DNA of 64,000 nt, taken from the NCBI RefSeq assembly GCF_000993825.1, contig NZ_CP011114.1:3596001-3660000 (forward strand), written 5' to 3'. This DNA is from Paenibacillus durus ATCC 35681. Lineage in GTDB: Bacteria; Bacillota; Bacilli; Paenibacillales; Paenibacillaceae. Made by a program: the position numbers and the translations under genes. Below are positions 38,101-44,629 of the stretch, piece after piece; the stretch's first letter is position 1, and each line of letters begins with the position of its first letter. Under the pieces are notes generated by a model that saw only the letters and a program-made list of their open reading frames with translations, did no database searches and was not told the origin of the DNA.

Positions 38101-39159
38101 CTGGATCTGCTCCCCGCTGATGATCCGGCCCACGAGCTGTTCTCTGCCGATGGCTCCCGGCGCTAGATGCTTCGCGCTTATAATGCCATTTCCCAGATGG
38201 CGGCCTTCGATGATACCTTCCTCCAGCTTTGCGCCGGAAATAGAGTCGTCTTCGATGATGTCGCCGCCAACCGATCCGTCGGTGAGCTTGGAACGGTCGA
38301 TAAGTCCATTCTCCAGATGGCGGCCGGCAATCGAGCCGCTCTGGATTTTGTCTCCGGTCACCGCTCCTTCCTCCAGCAGCTCGGTGGTGACGACGCATTC
38401 ACTCAAATGACGGCTTTCAATCGACCCCTCGGCAATTTTGCTGGCGTCGATCAGACGGTCGGCCAGCTTCTCCGGACCGATGCTGCCCTCCTTCAGCTTC
38501 TCGCCGCCGATGGAGTGGTCCAGCAGCTTGCCGCCAGAGATGCTGCCTTCGGCCAAATGCTCGCCAGACACGGATTCCGGCGCGATTTTGACCGAAGTTA
38601 TCGCCTTGTCCGCGATATGGATGGTTTGCACTGCATAATCCTGGATCCAGGGAGCGCCGATAATGCCAGGCTTCAGCTTCGATCCGTCGATGCTGCGCGG
38701 AGCAATTTTGGGTCCGGTCACCGCTCCGTTGGACAGGTCATCGGTATATACCTTCCGCTTCTCTTTCTCCAATCTCTCGGGAAAAGAGAGCGTATCCGGC
38801 TTTACGTCGGCAGTGACGTCTATGGCTTCCGCCACCGAATGCAGCGCCAATGCCTCTTTTTCCATGTTGTCTGCCGGTTTGACAGCCGGGGCTATGGTAC
38901 CTTCTGATTTGACAGTCGGGACTATGGTGTCTTCCGGTTTGACAGCCGGGACTATGATGTCTTCCGGGTTGGCAGTCGGGGCTATGATGTCTTCCGGTTT
39001 GAAGGTCAGGTCTATATCCGTTTCATCACTTTCCACATCACCCTTCCCAGACTGCTGCCACCCGTCTTCCAGTATACTCAGTTCCTTGATGTTGGGATTA
39101 TCCACAAAATACAGCCGTTTTTTCGCCTTGCTCGGCAGCTTCTTTCTGGATCTGCTCAC
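29143..39159 (-). CDS. giant decapeptide-repeat protein with WIAG-like tail, putative surface fibre
   Basis: 3338 residues from a GTG at 39159 with GGGAGG eight bases upstream. A basic start (SRSRKKLPSKAKKRLYF), a KPEDIIVP-type ~10-residue repeat at about 50-100, then about 300 decapeptides of the form xSVxxxHLAx (residues ~145-3220), and a ~110-residue globular C-terminus ending near GVLSWIAIGAP. No signal peptide, LPXTG or membrane segment is seen. Similar decapeptides occur in phage tail fibres, suggesting a long thin trimer. I recall such proteins in Paenibacillus as 'WIAG-tail' proteins. Neighbours are glycosyltransferases and a spore ATP-grasp gene, so a spore or cell surface filament is likely. 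Confidence 0.85.
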   Translation of the reverse strand: MSRSRKKLPSKAKKRLYFVDNPNIKELSILEDGWQQSGKGDVESDETDIDLTFKPEDIIAPTANPEDIIVPAVKPEDTIVPTVKSEGTIAPAVKPADNMEKEALALHSVAEAIDVTADVKPDTLSFPERLEKEKRKVYTDDLSNGAVTGPKIAPRSIDGSKLKPGIIGAPWIQDYAVQTIHIADKAITSVKIAPESVSGEHLAEGSISGGKLLDHSIGGEKLKEGSIGPEKLADRLIDASKIAEGSIESRHLSECVVTTELLEEGAVTGDKIQSGSIAGRHLENGLIDRSKLTDGSVGGDIIEDDSISGAKLEEGIIEGRHLGNGIISAKHLAPGAIGREQLVGRIISGEQIQLGTIGSGHLAEGAVGSKELADDSVQSSHIAPDSITGGHIASGAIAGRHLADRGVTYAKLADGAVGTSQLVEQAVTSSKIADQSVLGHKLADEVVSTRHIAKSAVRGPQIAPQSVGNAHLQREAVSEEQLAADAVGPGQIQDNAVHSRHLAAGAVGGGELAGEAVGEGHLRPQSVTAAKLADGSVVASKLAAGAVGGAALTPGAVSGEHIAFCSVGEKHFADSSVSARILQNAAVEAEHLAAGAVDTRHLRKNSVAPIALQPGSVSGDKLAEGAVKDIHLAAESVQPHHLADHAVTSLKLSPESVTNDKLGDCAVTAAKLADGSVQSVKLAASSVQSKHLADGSVGKKAIAAGAVQPEHLSLGIIGSEHIRSLSVGVSHLLPDSVSSVQLQEGSVTADKLGENAVGSVHLAPESVNSEHLTDSSVRGRHIADGGITLQHLSDEVRSSDLLLDRSIAGSKLAPKSIGNDQLAEGAVGRAELQDEAVSGSKIAPSSVQSRHLEEASVQSSHLAPSSVGEEQLAASAVQSEHLAESSVGKEAIQPGAVQSEHLSPESIAGGHIRSSSIGLGHLQPGSVSSVKLQDGSVTAGKLGAGAVHSEHLAAESVAGEHLAEGSVEGRHIAAGGITLLHLSAEVRSPELLPDNSITGSKLAPKSIGSDRLAEGAVSGEELQDKSVTGSKIAPFSIQSRHLEEASVQSYHLAAEAVQPHHLADHAVTSLKLSPESITSDKLSDSAVTAAKLANGSINSAKLAASAVQSEHLAEGSVGKKAIGPGAVQSEHLTPGVIGGEHIRPSSVSASHLLPDSVSSLQLQDGSVTAGKLGEGAVGSEHLMPEAVTGEHLADSSVEGRHIAAGEITLQHLADDVRSPELLPDGSLTGNKLAPKSIGSDRLAKGAVGGVELQDEAVDSSKIAPFSIQSRHLGEGSVQSYHLTPSSVSGEQLAASAVQSEHLAEGSVEGRHIAAGEITLQHLADEVRSPELLLDGSIAGSKLTPKSIGSDRLAEGAVGGAELQNEAVDGSKIAPFSIQSRHLEEESVQSYHLAPSSIGSEHLTASSVQSEHLADGSVEGRHIEAGAVQPEHLTPGVIGGEHIRPSSVGVGHLLPDSVSSMQLQDGSVTASKLGAGAVGSEHLIPEAVTGEHLAEGSVESRHIAAGEITLQHLADEVRSPELLPDGSLTGNKLAPKSIGSDRLAEGAVGGAELQNEAVDGSKIAPFSIQSRHLEEESVQSYHLAPSSIGSEHLTASSVQSEHLADGSVEGRHIEAGAVQPEHLTPGVIGGEHIRPSSVGVSHLLPDSVSSVQLQDGSVTASKLGEGAVGPEHLMPEAVTGEHLAEGSVEGRHIAAGEITLQHLADEVRSPELLPDGSVTGNKLAPKSIGSDRLAEGAVGGVELQDEAVDGSKIASFSIQSRHLEEESVQSYHLAPSSIGSEHLTASSVQSKHLAEDSVEGRHIAAGEITLQHLSDDVRSPELLPDGSVTGNKLAPKSIGSDRLAEGAVGGAELQDEAVDGSKIASFSIQSRHLEEESVQSYHLAPSSIGSEHLTASSVQSEHLTEGSVVGRHIEVGAVQPEHLTPGVIGGEHIRPSSVGVSHLLPDSVSSVQLQDGSVTASKLGEGAVGSEHLMPEAVNGEHLEEDSVESRHIAPGAIQPEHLTPGIIGGEHIQSLSVGLSHLLPDSVSSVQLQDGSVTSGKLGEGAVGSEHLAPESITGEHLAEGSVEGRHIAAGGITLQHLSEEVRSSELLPDGSIDGSKLAPKSIGSDRLADGAVGGAELQDEAVNGSKIASFSIQSRHLEEESVQSYHLAPSSIGSEHLTASAVQSGHLAEGSVESRHIAAGGITLQHLSEEVRSSELLLDSSIAGSKLAPKSIGSDRLAEGAVGGAELQNEAVDSSKIAPFSIQSRHLEEESVQSYHLAPSSIGSEHLTASSVQSEHLADGSVESRHIEAGTIQPEHLTPGVIGGEHIRPSSVGVGHLLPDSVSSMQLQDGSVTASKLGEGAVGSEHLAPEAVTGEHLAEGSVESRHIAPGEITLQHLSDEVRSSELLLDSSIDGSKLAPKSIGSDRLAEGAVGGAELQDEAVDGSKIAPFSIQSRHLGEGSVQSYHLAPSSIGGEQLAASAVQSEHLADGSVEGRHIEAGAVQPEHLTPGIIGGEHIRPSSVGVGHLLPDSISSVQLQDGSVTSGKLGEGAVHSEHLTTEAITGEHLADGSVESRHITPCAIQPEHLTPGIIGGEHIQSLSVGVGHLQPDSVSSAQLQDGSVTSGKLGEGAVHSEHLTTEAITGEHLADGSVEGRHIAAGEITLQHLSYEVRSPELLLDSSLTGSKLAPKSIGSDRLADGAVGGAELQDEAVDGSKIAPFSIQSRHLEEESVQSYHLAPSSIGSEHLTTSSVQSEHLADGSVEGRHIEAGAIQPGHLTPGVIGGEHIQSLSVGVSHLLPDSVSSAQLQDGSVTSGKLGEGAVHSEHLTTEAVTGEHLADDSVEGRHIAPGTVQPEHLTPGVIGGEHIQSLSVGVGHLQPDSVSSAQLQDGSVTSGKLGEGAVHSEHLTTEAITGEHLADGSVEGRHIAAGEITLQHLSYEVRSPELLPDGSLTGNKLAPKSIGSDRLAEGAVGGAELQDEAVDGSKIASFSIQSRHLEEESVQSYHLAPSSIGSEHLTVSSVQSEHLADGSVESRHIAPGGITLQHLSPEVRSSELLPDSSIAGSKLAPKSIGSDRIADGAVGGAELQDEAVDGSKIASFSIQSRHLEEESVQSYHLAPSSIGGEHLTVSSVQSEHLAEGSVEGRHITPGGITLQHLSPEVRSSELLPDGSITGSKLAPKSIGSDRLADGAVGGAELQDEAVDGSKIAPFSIQSSHLEEESVQSCHIAPSSVGSEHLMREAVSPEHLTFNPVRSAGNRSTLQQFGMSAFMFAAESDSVDVAVTFDEPFGHTGYVMVAMTNQPFFHASLKSRGSADAIIQVVRLGETQHFYGVLSWIAIGAPAAKPAPEERLYD
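29460..38735 (-). repeat. hierarchical 30/330/570-bp repeats inside the giant gene
   Basis: The base unit is 30 bp (one decapeptide). Units are grouped into supra-repeats of 19 units (570 bp, for example 34351 to 34921) and 11 units (330 bp, for example 33451 to 33781), nearly identical at DNA level between about 29.5 and 35.8 kb. Copies toward the 5' end (36-38.7 kb) are more diverged. All length differences noticed are multiples of 30 bp, keeping the frame. Confidence 0.88.
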
Positions 39160-39193
39160 AAGCAGTCCCTCCCTCCCTGTGTTATCGCCTAAG

Positions 39194-39219
39194 CATCATA
39201 TGCGGGAAACCGGGCGAGT
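39194..39219 (-). promoter_or_regulatory. possible sporulation (sigma-K-like) promoter of the giant gene
   Basis: On the minus strand AC (39219-39218) is followed after 15 bases by CATATGATG (39202-39194), close to the sigma-K form AC-N16-CATANNNTA with one mismatch and slightly short spacing. About 35 bp before the GTG. A similar CATATCTTA lies at 39392-39400 on the plus strand before the YheC/D gene. Confidence 0.3.
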
Positions 39220-39458
39220 GACACCCTTTTCTCCCATATCAGGAACCAAAAGGCGTATAGAGATAGAGATCCGTCTCATTAGACAAGCTGCTCGGTCAAG
39301 CGGACAACTATTTTTATCAATATGAAAGGAATATGTAAAAAATGGGCTCCTGCCACTCGCTCATTCGTCCACCCTGACAAGCGGATATGCACATATCTTA
39401 ATTGAAGAGATCGACATTAGCCGCAAGGCGCGGATTACCACCCGGGAGGGATAGACTA

Positions 39459-40538
39459 ATGGAGCAAAAACTCATCGGCATACTACTGAATGCCGCCGCC
39501 CACCGGGGGGTTCCCCAAGGCAGGACGGGGTGGGAATCCCTTGCACGCTATGAGGAAGCCGCGGACGCCTACGGCCTGACTCCCTGCTATTTGAAGCTGT
39601 CGGACATTGATCCCGCCTCCGGTTACAGCGCCGCTTATATCAAGGGTCCTCAAGGCTATAAGAGAGTCGTTATACCGATTCCCCAAGTCATCCATAACCG
39701 GGCGATTTATCCTCCCGGAAATACCGGGACACAGCGGCTGGCCGCCCGCGGGGTCAAGGTGTTCAACCGGCGCAGCAGATACGGCAAAGATGAGATCCAC
39801 AGGCTGCTGTCCCTTAATCCGGAACTTCTCCGCCATCTTCCGGGTACGGAGGCCGGAAGCAAAGGCCTGCGGAGAATGATGGAGCAGTATTCGGATCTTA
39901 TCCTGAAGCCCCGCCGGGGGAGCATCGGCAAAGGGATCATGCGTCTGAGACGCGAAGACCAGGAGGGCTGGGTCTTGGATTATCTGTATAAGGGCCGGAT
40001 GGTCACTGTAAATATCGATCCCTCCAAACTTCCGCATGCGCTGCTGCGCCGCATGGATGCCGGCTCTTATCTCATTCAGGAGCGCATTCCGCTTGCGGAG
40101 GCGGGCGGAAGACCCTTTGATTTACGGGTCACCGTCCAGCGGGGATGGGGCGGCGATTGGGCCGTAACCGGCCTCTTCGCCAAGCTGGCGCCTCCCGGCG
40201 GCTTTGTCTCCAACATCGCCCGGGGCGGAGAAGCGGTGCAAGCTTCTTATGTGTTGGATCAGGCCTTCCCCGCCCGCGCCGCCGCTCATTACCGCATGTC
40301 GGCTGCAAGCCTCAGCCTTGCGGTCGCACACTGCCTGGAGAGCAGCCTGCCGGGACTCGCCGATATCGGACTCGACATCGGACTTACGCGGGACGGACAG
40401 CTTTTTTTCATCGAATGCAACGGGCGAGACCAGCGGTACGGATTCTATAAAGCGGGACTGCCTGAAGTCTGGAAGGACAGCTACCGGCGGCCGATGGGAT
40501 ATGCGCGGTACTTGCTGGAAGGCGGGGCGGAGCGATAA
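39459..40538 (+). CDS. YheC/YheD family ATP-grasp protein
   Basis: 359 residues from the ATG at 39459 (GGGAGGG upstream). YheC/YheD features: PQVIHNRAIYP, FNRRSRYGKDEIHRLL, then the ATP-grasp core ILKPRRGSIGKGI, YLIQERIPLA, FDLRVTVQRG and FFIECNGRDQRYGFYKAG with metal-binding Glu and Asn. Bacillus relatives are spore-coat associated. ATP-grasp enzymes ligate carboxylates to amines. It diverges from the giant repeat gene, so it may modify that protein or another coat part; this is inference. Confidence 0.9.
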   Translation: MEQKLIGILLNAAAHRGVPQGRTGWESLARYEEAADAYGLTPCYLKLSDIDPASGYSAAYIKGPQGYKRVVIPIPQVIHNRAIYPPGNTGTQRLAARGVKVFNRRSRYGKDEIHRLLSLNPELLRHLPGTEAGSKGLRRMMEQYSDLILKPRRGSIGKGIMRLRREDQEGWVLDYLYKGRMVTVNIDPSKLPHALLRRMDAGSYLIQERIPLAEAGGRPFDLRVTVQRGWGGDWAVTGLFAKLAPPGGFVSNIARGGEAVQASYVLDQAFPARAAAHYRMSAASLSLAVAHCLESSLPGLADIGLDIGLTRDGQLFFIECNGRDQRYGFYKAGLPEVWKDSYRRPMGYARYLLEGGAER

Positions 40539-40637
40539 CGTTATTGATTTGTCCTCTATTCTATGTCAATATAATGCAGAGCGGCCCTGGGCCTAAAGGA
40601 CCCGGGGCTGTGCTGTATGACGGAAGGGTGACAAGGC

Positions 40638-41429
40638 ATGGTTAAACGACTCCTGCGGCTGATGACCGAGTTGTCCTCGCACAGGTGGATTTCCCGCATA
40701 ATGGGCGCTTTTTCCCACAGCAGGATCAGCCGGTTTCTGATCCCGGCATTTATCCGGACCTATCATATTCCCGCCTCGCAGGCCGAGAAAGACCCCCGGG
40801 AATACGCGACTCTCAACGAGTTCTTCAGCCGCAGGCTGAAGCCGGGCATGCGGCCCGTCACAGAAGTGGCGGACGCTCTGGCAAGCCCCGTGGACGCGAT
40901 GATTACGGCGATGGGGAAGATTGAATCGGGAACGATTCTGAATGTAAAAGGACAAGACTATAATCTGGAGGAGCTGCTGAACCACTCTCCCCACCAGGAG
41001 CTTTACAAGAAAGGCTTTTTTTTCGTGCTGTATTTAAGTCCTACCGACTATCACCGCATTCATTCTCCCGTTACCGGAAAAAAGACGGAGAGCGACCACA
41101 TTCGCGGGCGCTGTTATCCTGTTAACGAATTTGGCATGAAACATATGAAAAGCGTGCTGTGCCGCAACGAGCGGCTGATCACCTATATCGCCCACAGTTC
41201 CGGTGAAGTTGCGGTCGTGAAGGTGGGCGCGATGAACGTCAGCAGTATCCGCTATTCAGTTGAGGACAAAAGCGCATGGGAAATCGGCGAGGACCTCGCT
41301 TACTTCGAGTTCGGTTCGACGGTGGTGCTTCTGACCGAGACCGGCATTTTCAGCCCCCGCCCGGGACTTGAGCCCGGCACGAAGGTCAAAATGGGTGAGC
41401 TGCTTGGATTTTTGCAGCCAGCAAAATAA
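40638..41429 (+). CDS. psd: phosphatidylserine decarboxylase
   Basis: 263 residues. Conserved SPVDAMI, DYHRIHSPVTG and the self-cleavage site FEFGSTVVLL (GST motif forming the pyruvoyl group) show an active proenzyme. It converts phosphatidylserine to phosphatidylethanolamine at the membrane. Its usual partner pssA is not next to it here. GGAAGGGTGAC precedes the ATG. A strong terminator follows. Confidence 0.95.
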   Translation: MVKRLLRLMTELSSHRWISRIMGAFSHSRISRFLIPAFIRTYHIPASQAEKDPREYATLNEFFSRRLKPGMRPVTEVADALASPVDAMITAMGKIESGTILNVKGQDYNLEELLNHSPHQELYKKGFFFVLYLSPTDYHRIHSPVTGKKTESDHIRGRCYPVNEFGMKHMKSVLCRNERLITYIAHSSGEVAVVKVGAMNVSSIRYSVEDKSAWEIGEDLAYFEFGSTVVLLTETGIFSPRPGLEPGTKVKMGELLGFLQPAK

Positions 41430-41453
41430 GTGGCGCCATGAGTTGAACCGAAG

Positions 41454-41507
41454 CAGGCCGGGAGATCGGCAGGATGATAATCCGCCAATCTCCCGGCCTG
41501 TTCTTTT
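41454..41507. terminator. strong terminator after psd
   Basis: CAGGCCGGGAGAT pairs with ATCTCCCGGCCTG, with an inner GGC/GCC pair, followed by TTCTTTTG. Confidence 0.85.
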
Positions 41508-41552
41508 GCTCACGGGCTGGTTAGTGCAAGCTTAATTACAACTTAATAAGTG

Positions 41553-42002
41553 CTATTTACCTGATCGTCTTATCCGAAGAATATGGGGAATAATCTGGTC
41601 TGTCAGAACATCATGAATCGTATAACCTGCTATTCCAGTTACCCTGTGACCATCTTTATCTCCAATGTTCTGTGGTACATGAAAGTGCCAAGGATCGAAT
41701 TGTCTCACATCATCCGAAGCCTCTTTGGGATGGTAGTGAGCATGAAACTTTTGAAGAACTTCTCCGTTGCCAGCGTGCCAATCATAATAATACTCAATCA
41801 GCATTGAAGATGAATCAAAAATTTCTCTACAGCGAAGATAACAATCATCATGGTGAAAAGAGATTTTTGCGTTAACTTCTCTTCCCTTTTTGTGGTCCAG
41901 TTCTTGTTGAGGTGTCTCAGCAACTCTCACTTCTAGAATTTCTCCATAAACATATTCAAGGTTAGAAAAAGTGGTTTTGGGTATGTTGAGCGACTTTCGC
42001 AC
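41553..42002 (-). CDS. TumE-like (DUF6516) toxin candidate
   Basis: 149 residues from a GTG at 42002 with GAGG seven bases upstream, overlapping the upstream gene by 41 bp. The part REIFDSSSMLIEYYYDWHAG and KFHAHYHPKEA, then WHFHVPQNIGDKDGHR resembles DUF6516/TumE-type toxins, small proteins encoded with a helix-turn-helix antitoxin. The histidine-rich strands are notable. Composition is AT-rich compared with the flanks. Toxic activity is not shown by sequence. Confidence 0.65.
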   Translation of the reverse strand: MRKSLNIPKTTFSNLEYVYGEILEVRVAETPQQELDHKKGREVNAKISFHHDDCYLRCREIFDSSSMLIEYYYDWHAGNGEVLQKFHAHYHPKEASDDVRQFDPWHFHVPQNIGDKDGHRVTGIAGYTIHDVLTDQIIPHILRIRRSGK

Positions 42003-42639
42003 TTGTTAACCTCGCTTTGTATGACCACCAAACTGAAGCATCGGTATCTTCTTCTGTCAATTCCTTGATTGTCTTATCACCAAAAACTTCTTCAAATGGT
42101 TTGCCGTCGTATTTATCTTCCATTTCCTTAATAGAAAGCTGTAAATATGTTATTTCGTCGACTTCAGGTTGTTGATTTTCTTTCTCCCAATTCGCTTTTA
42201 ATACGGTGATGGAGACTTGCTTTCCATTCGGAAACAAGACCTCAGCCTCTTCAGGAATCCTGGACCACTTTTTGTCTTCTTTTTCCGGAACACCTATAAT
42301 TTTCTTCTCACGCAACCAAGTATTGATGGTTTGTGGGGACACTCCAATATACTTAGCAACATCGGTTGTCGAAAATGTTATACCGGATATTTCTTTGGCA
42401 GACTCCTCCGAAATATGTTGCAGCAACATGGTAGCACATTCAATCAAAGAATCTTTACGGAACAAATCTTCTTCGCTCCAAGTTTTGATGTATCGTTCAG
42501 CACCTTTAACGGTATACAGAAGATTTTTAATAATTGCAGCCGTAAGAGGCAGGTCAATCTCCACCATCTTCTTCAACAAATCGTGAGCAGCCGGTCCATT
42601 TAAAAGCCCACGTTCAATTACTGTAGGACGCATAATCAT
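41962..42639 (-). CDS. helix-turn-helix protein, antitoxin candidate
   Basis: 225 residues from the ATG at 42639, placed eight bases after AGGAGGTGA. A central HTH reads STTDVAKYIGVSPQTINTWL, followed by KWSRIPEEAEVLFPNGKQ. The N-terminal half is helical. Together with the overlapping TumE-like gene it forms a probable toxin-antitoxin pair in which this protein neutralises the toxin and represses the operon. The 41-bp overlap couples translation. Confidence 0.7.
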   Translation of the reverse strand: MIMRPTVIERGLLNGPAAHDLLKKMVEIDLPLTAAIIKNLLYTVKGAERYIKTWSEEDLFRKDSLIECATMLLQHISEESAKEISGITFSTTDVAKYIGVSPQTINTWLREKKIIGVPEKEDKKWSRIPEEAEVLFPNGKQVSITVLKANWEKENQQPEVDEITYLQLSIKEMEDKYDGKPFEEVFGDKTIKELTEEDTDASVWWSYKARLTSAKVAQHTQNHFF

Positions 42640-42656
42640 CTCACCTCTCACCTCCT

Positions 42657-42685
42657 AATTTACTAGTATACGAACCAGATGTCAA
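42657..42685 (-). promoter_or_regulatory. promoter of the toxin-antitoxin pair
   Basis: TTGACA (42685-42680), 17 bases, then TAAATT (42662-42657) on the minus strand, just before the ribosome site. Confidence 0.6.
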
Positions 42686-42919
42686 CAAAGTGAAAGCAAA
42701 CAGAAAGCAAATTTAAAAAATATTATTAATCTTTCAATGAAAATTATACATATCTGAAGGGAATATCGGCGGCGCCCGTAATGATCGCCATTGTTTCAAG
42801 GATTCATCTTGCAGCTTGCCTGAGGTAACGAGGTAAATATTGCGGAGTATAAAAGAACGACGATCAGCCCGCTGGAAGCCATTCTGGGCTTGAAGGAATG
42901 AAGAAAGCAGCCCCCTTCT
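42686..42919. other. intergenic, possible gene remnant
   Basis: No intact gene. On the plus strand at about 42836-42900 a frame reads IAEYKRTTISPLEAILGLKE and then stops, which looks like the end of a lost protein. A hairpin GAATGAAGAA/TTCTTCATTC overlaps the end of the mutase gene. Confidence 0.4.
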
Positions 42920-43669
42920 TCATTCGCTTACCTTGCCCTGATCTGCCACCTCGCGGGCTTTGGCCTCCACCTTCTCCGGCTCGCCGAGATAGAACCGGCG
43001 GATTGGCTTCACATCGTCGTCCAGCTCGTAGACGAGAGGAATTCCGGTCGGAATATTGAGATTCACCAGTGCGGCCTCGTCGATGTCTTCCATATATTTA
43101 ATCAGCGCACGCAGCGTGTTGCCATGCGCCGAGATGAGCACACGCTCTTTCTTGCGGACGAGCGGCACGATCCGGTTTCCCCAGAAATCGCCGACCCGGT
43201 GGACCGTGTCCTCCAGACTCTCGCCGAGGGGAATATCTTCGGGACGCAGCTCCCGGTAGCGTCTGTCGTTTCTCGCATAGCGCGGATCGTCCGGCTTCAG
43301 CAGCGGCGGCCGGACCGACAGGCTGCGCCGCCAAATATGCAGCTGCTCGTCGCCATATTTTACCGCCGTCTCCGATTTGCTAAGGCCCTGAAGCGCGCCG
43401 TAATGGCGCTCGTTCAGCTTCCATGATTTCTGCACGGGAATCCACAGTAGGTCCATCTCTTCCAGAACAAGATTAAGCGTCTTGATGGAACGCTTGAGCA
43501 CCGAAGCAAAGGCAAGGTCGAACGTATACCCGGCTTCCTTCAGCATTCTGCCCGCATCCTTGGCTTCCTGTATTCCCTTCTCCGTGAGATCCGGGTCGCT
43601 CCAGCCGGTAAACAGGTTCTGCCGATTGTATTCGCTCTCTCCATGCCGTATCAGCACGATTTCGTACAT
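42920..43669 (-). CDS. gpmA: 2,3-bisphosphoglycerate-dependent phosphoglycerate mutase
   Basis: 249 residues from the ATG at 43669 (AAAGGAG seven bases upstream; the GTG two codons earlier is too close). LIRHGESEYN carries the phosphorylated His; NERHYGALQGL and LISAHGNTLRALI carry the other active-site residues. It interconverts 3- and 2-phosphoglycerate in glycolysis. Firmicutes usually rely on the cofactor-independent GpmI, so this is probably a second enzyme. Single-gene unit. Confidence 0.93.
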   Translation of the reverse strand: MYEIVLIRHGESEYNRQNLFTGWSDPDLTEKGIQEAKDAGRMLKEAGYTFDLAFASVLKRSIKTLNLVLEEMDLLWIPVQKSWKLNERHYGALQGLSKSETAVKYGDEQLHIWRRSLSVRPPLLKPDDPRYARNDRRYRELRPEDIPLGESLEDTVHRVGDFWGNRIVPLVRKKERVLISAHGNTLRALIKYMEDIDEAALVNLNIPTGIPLVYELDDDVKPIRRFYLGEPEKVEAKAREVADQGKVSE

Positions 43670-43760
43670 ATGCACTCTCCTTTCCTATCCCAGGCCTGCC
43701 ATTTTGCTCACAATAGTCATTTAATACAATTTTCAGCCGTTTTAAACGTTGCAGCACAAG

Positions 43761-43791
43761 AAAAACCGAAGACCCAAAAGGACCTCCGGTT
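43761..43791. terminator. terminator between AraC gene and gpmA
   Basis: AACCGAAGACC pairs with GGACCTCCGGTT (one mismatch) with T runs on both strands, ending the AraC-type gene on the minus strand. Confidence 0.78.
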
Positions 43792-43797
43792 CGTTTT

Positions 43798-44583
43798 TTA
43801 GCGAATTTCCGAGGGGCTCTTCCCCGTATGCTGCTTGAACTGGCGGCTGAAAAAGAAAATATCGCGGTATCCGAGCGCGTCCGCTACCTCCGTCACGTTC
43901 ATTCCCGCGTACAGCAGCAAATGCTGGGCCCGTTCGATCCGGGTGCGGATGACGTAAGACTGCACGGAGGAGCCGATCAACTCCTTGAATTTGATGGAAA
44001 AATAGCGCGGCGACAGACCGGCCCGGGCCGCCAGTTCCTCCACCCGATGCACAGCGCCGGGATGCTGGCTGATATAATTCGCGACCTCGTGGATGACCTC
44101 CACCAGTTGGTTGCTGACATTGCGTTCCACCGGCTTGACCCGGTCTTCCCGCAGCAGGTTGATCATAATCTGCTTGAGAATCAGTTGGCCCTCTTCCTCC
44201 GCAGCGAAGGTCTTGACCAGAAACAACCGGACGTAGCGGGCAAGCAAATGCTCGAACTCCAACATCTCCGTCAGCTTGCGGTAAGGCTCGGGAATATCGG
44301 TGACCGGCTCCTTGACGTCAAAATGAATATATGTAAGCACAAGCGGCTTCTGCGGGTTATGCGATGCGCTAGTATGATCTCCCGGACGAAACAGGAAACA
44401 GCTTCCCTTTCCTACTTCATAGGCTGTACCGTTCCGCACAACCGTTCCTTCGCCGCTCCAGATGTAGAACAGATCGTAATTGGGCAGCGGCTTCTCCCTT
44501 TTCTGCCATTTCCATCCCGGCTCGCAGACGATTTTGGCCAAGGCGGGCAGGATGACAAAAGCGGACGGCGATGCATGCAGCAT
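43798..44583 (-). CDS. AraC-family regulator with cupin sensor
   Basis: 261 residues from the ATG at 44583, preceded by AAGGAGGG. The N-terminal cupin half contains YDLFYIWSGEGTVV and GSCFLFRPGDHTSA, typical of sugar-binding AraC regulators. The C-terminal ~100 residues hold two HTHs (VEELAARAGLSPRYFSIKFK and VTEVADALGYRDIFFFSRQF). It probably controls carbohydrate genes; no such target lies in the window. Confidence 0.9.
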   Translation of the reverse strand: MLHASPSAFVILPALAKIVCEPGWKWQKREKPLPNYDLFYIWSGEGTVVRNGTAYEVGKGSCFLFRPGDHTSASHNPQKPLVLTYIHFDVKEPVTDIPEPYRKLTEMLEFEHLLARYVRLFLVKTFAAEEEGQLILKQIMINLLREDRVKPVERNVSNQLVEVIHEVANYISQHPGAVHRVEELAARAGLSPRYFSIKFKELIGSSVQSYVIRTRIERAQHLLLYAGMNVTEVADALGYRDIFFFSRQFKQHTGKSPSEIR

Positions 44584-44629
44584 CCTTTCTCCCTCCTTCA
44601 TCATTAATAGCTTATCCTATCATACCTTT

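Noticed and set aside
29460..38735. Regular 30-bp repeats resembling a CRISPR array
   Set aside because: There are no unique spacers, the units are in-frame codons of one protein, and no cas genes are near.
29467..38907. Many long plus-strand open frames (up to 366 residues) opposite the giant gene
   Set aside because: They repeat with the 30-bp unit and are a by-product of its codon pattern on the other strand; no ribosome sites or families.
42836..42900. Possible C-terminal fragment of a lost gene
   Set aside because: Only about 20 codons, no family match; listed only as intergenic comment.
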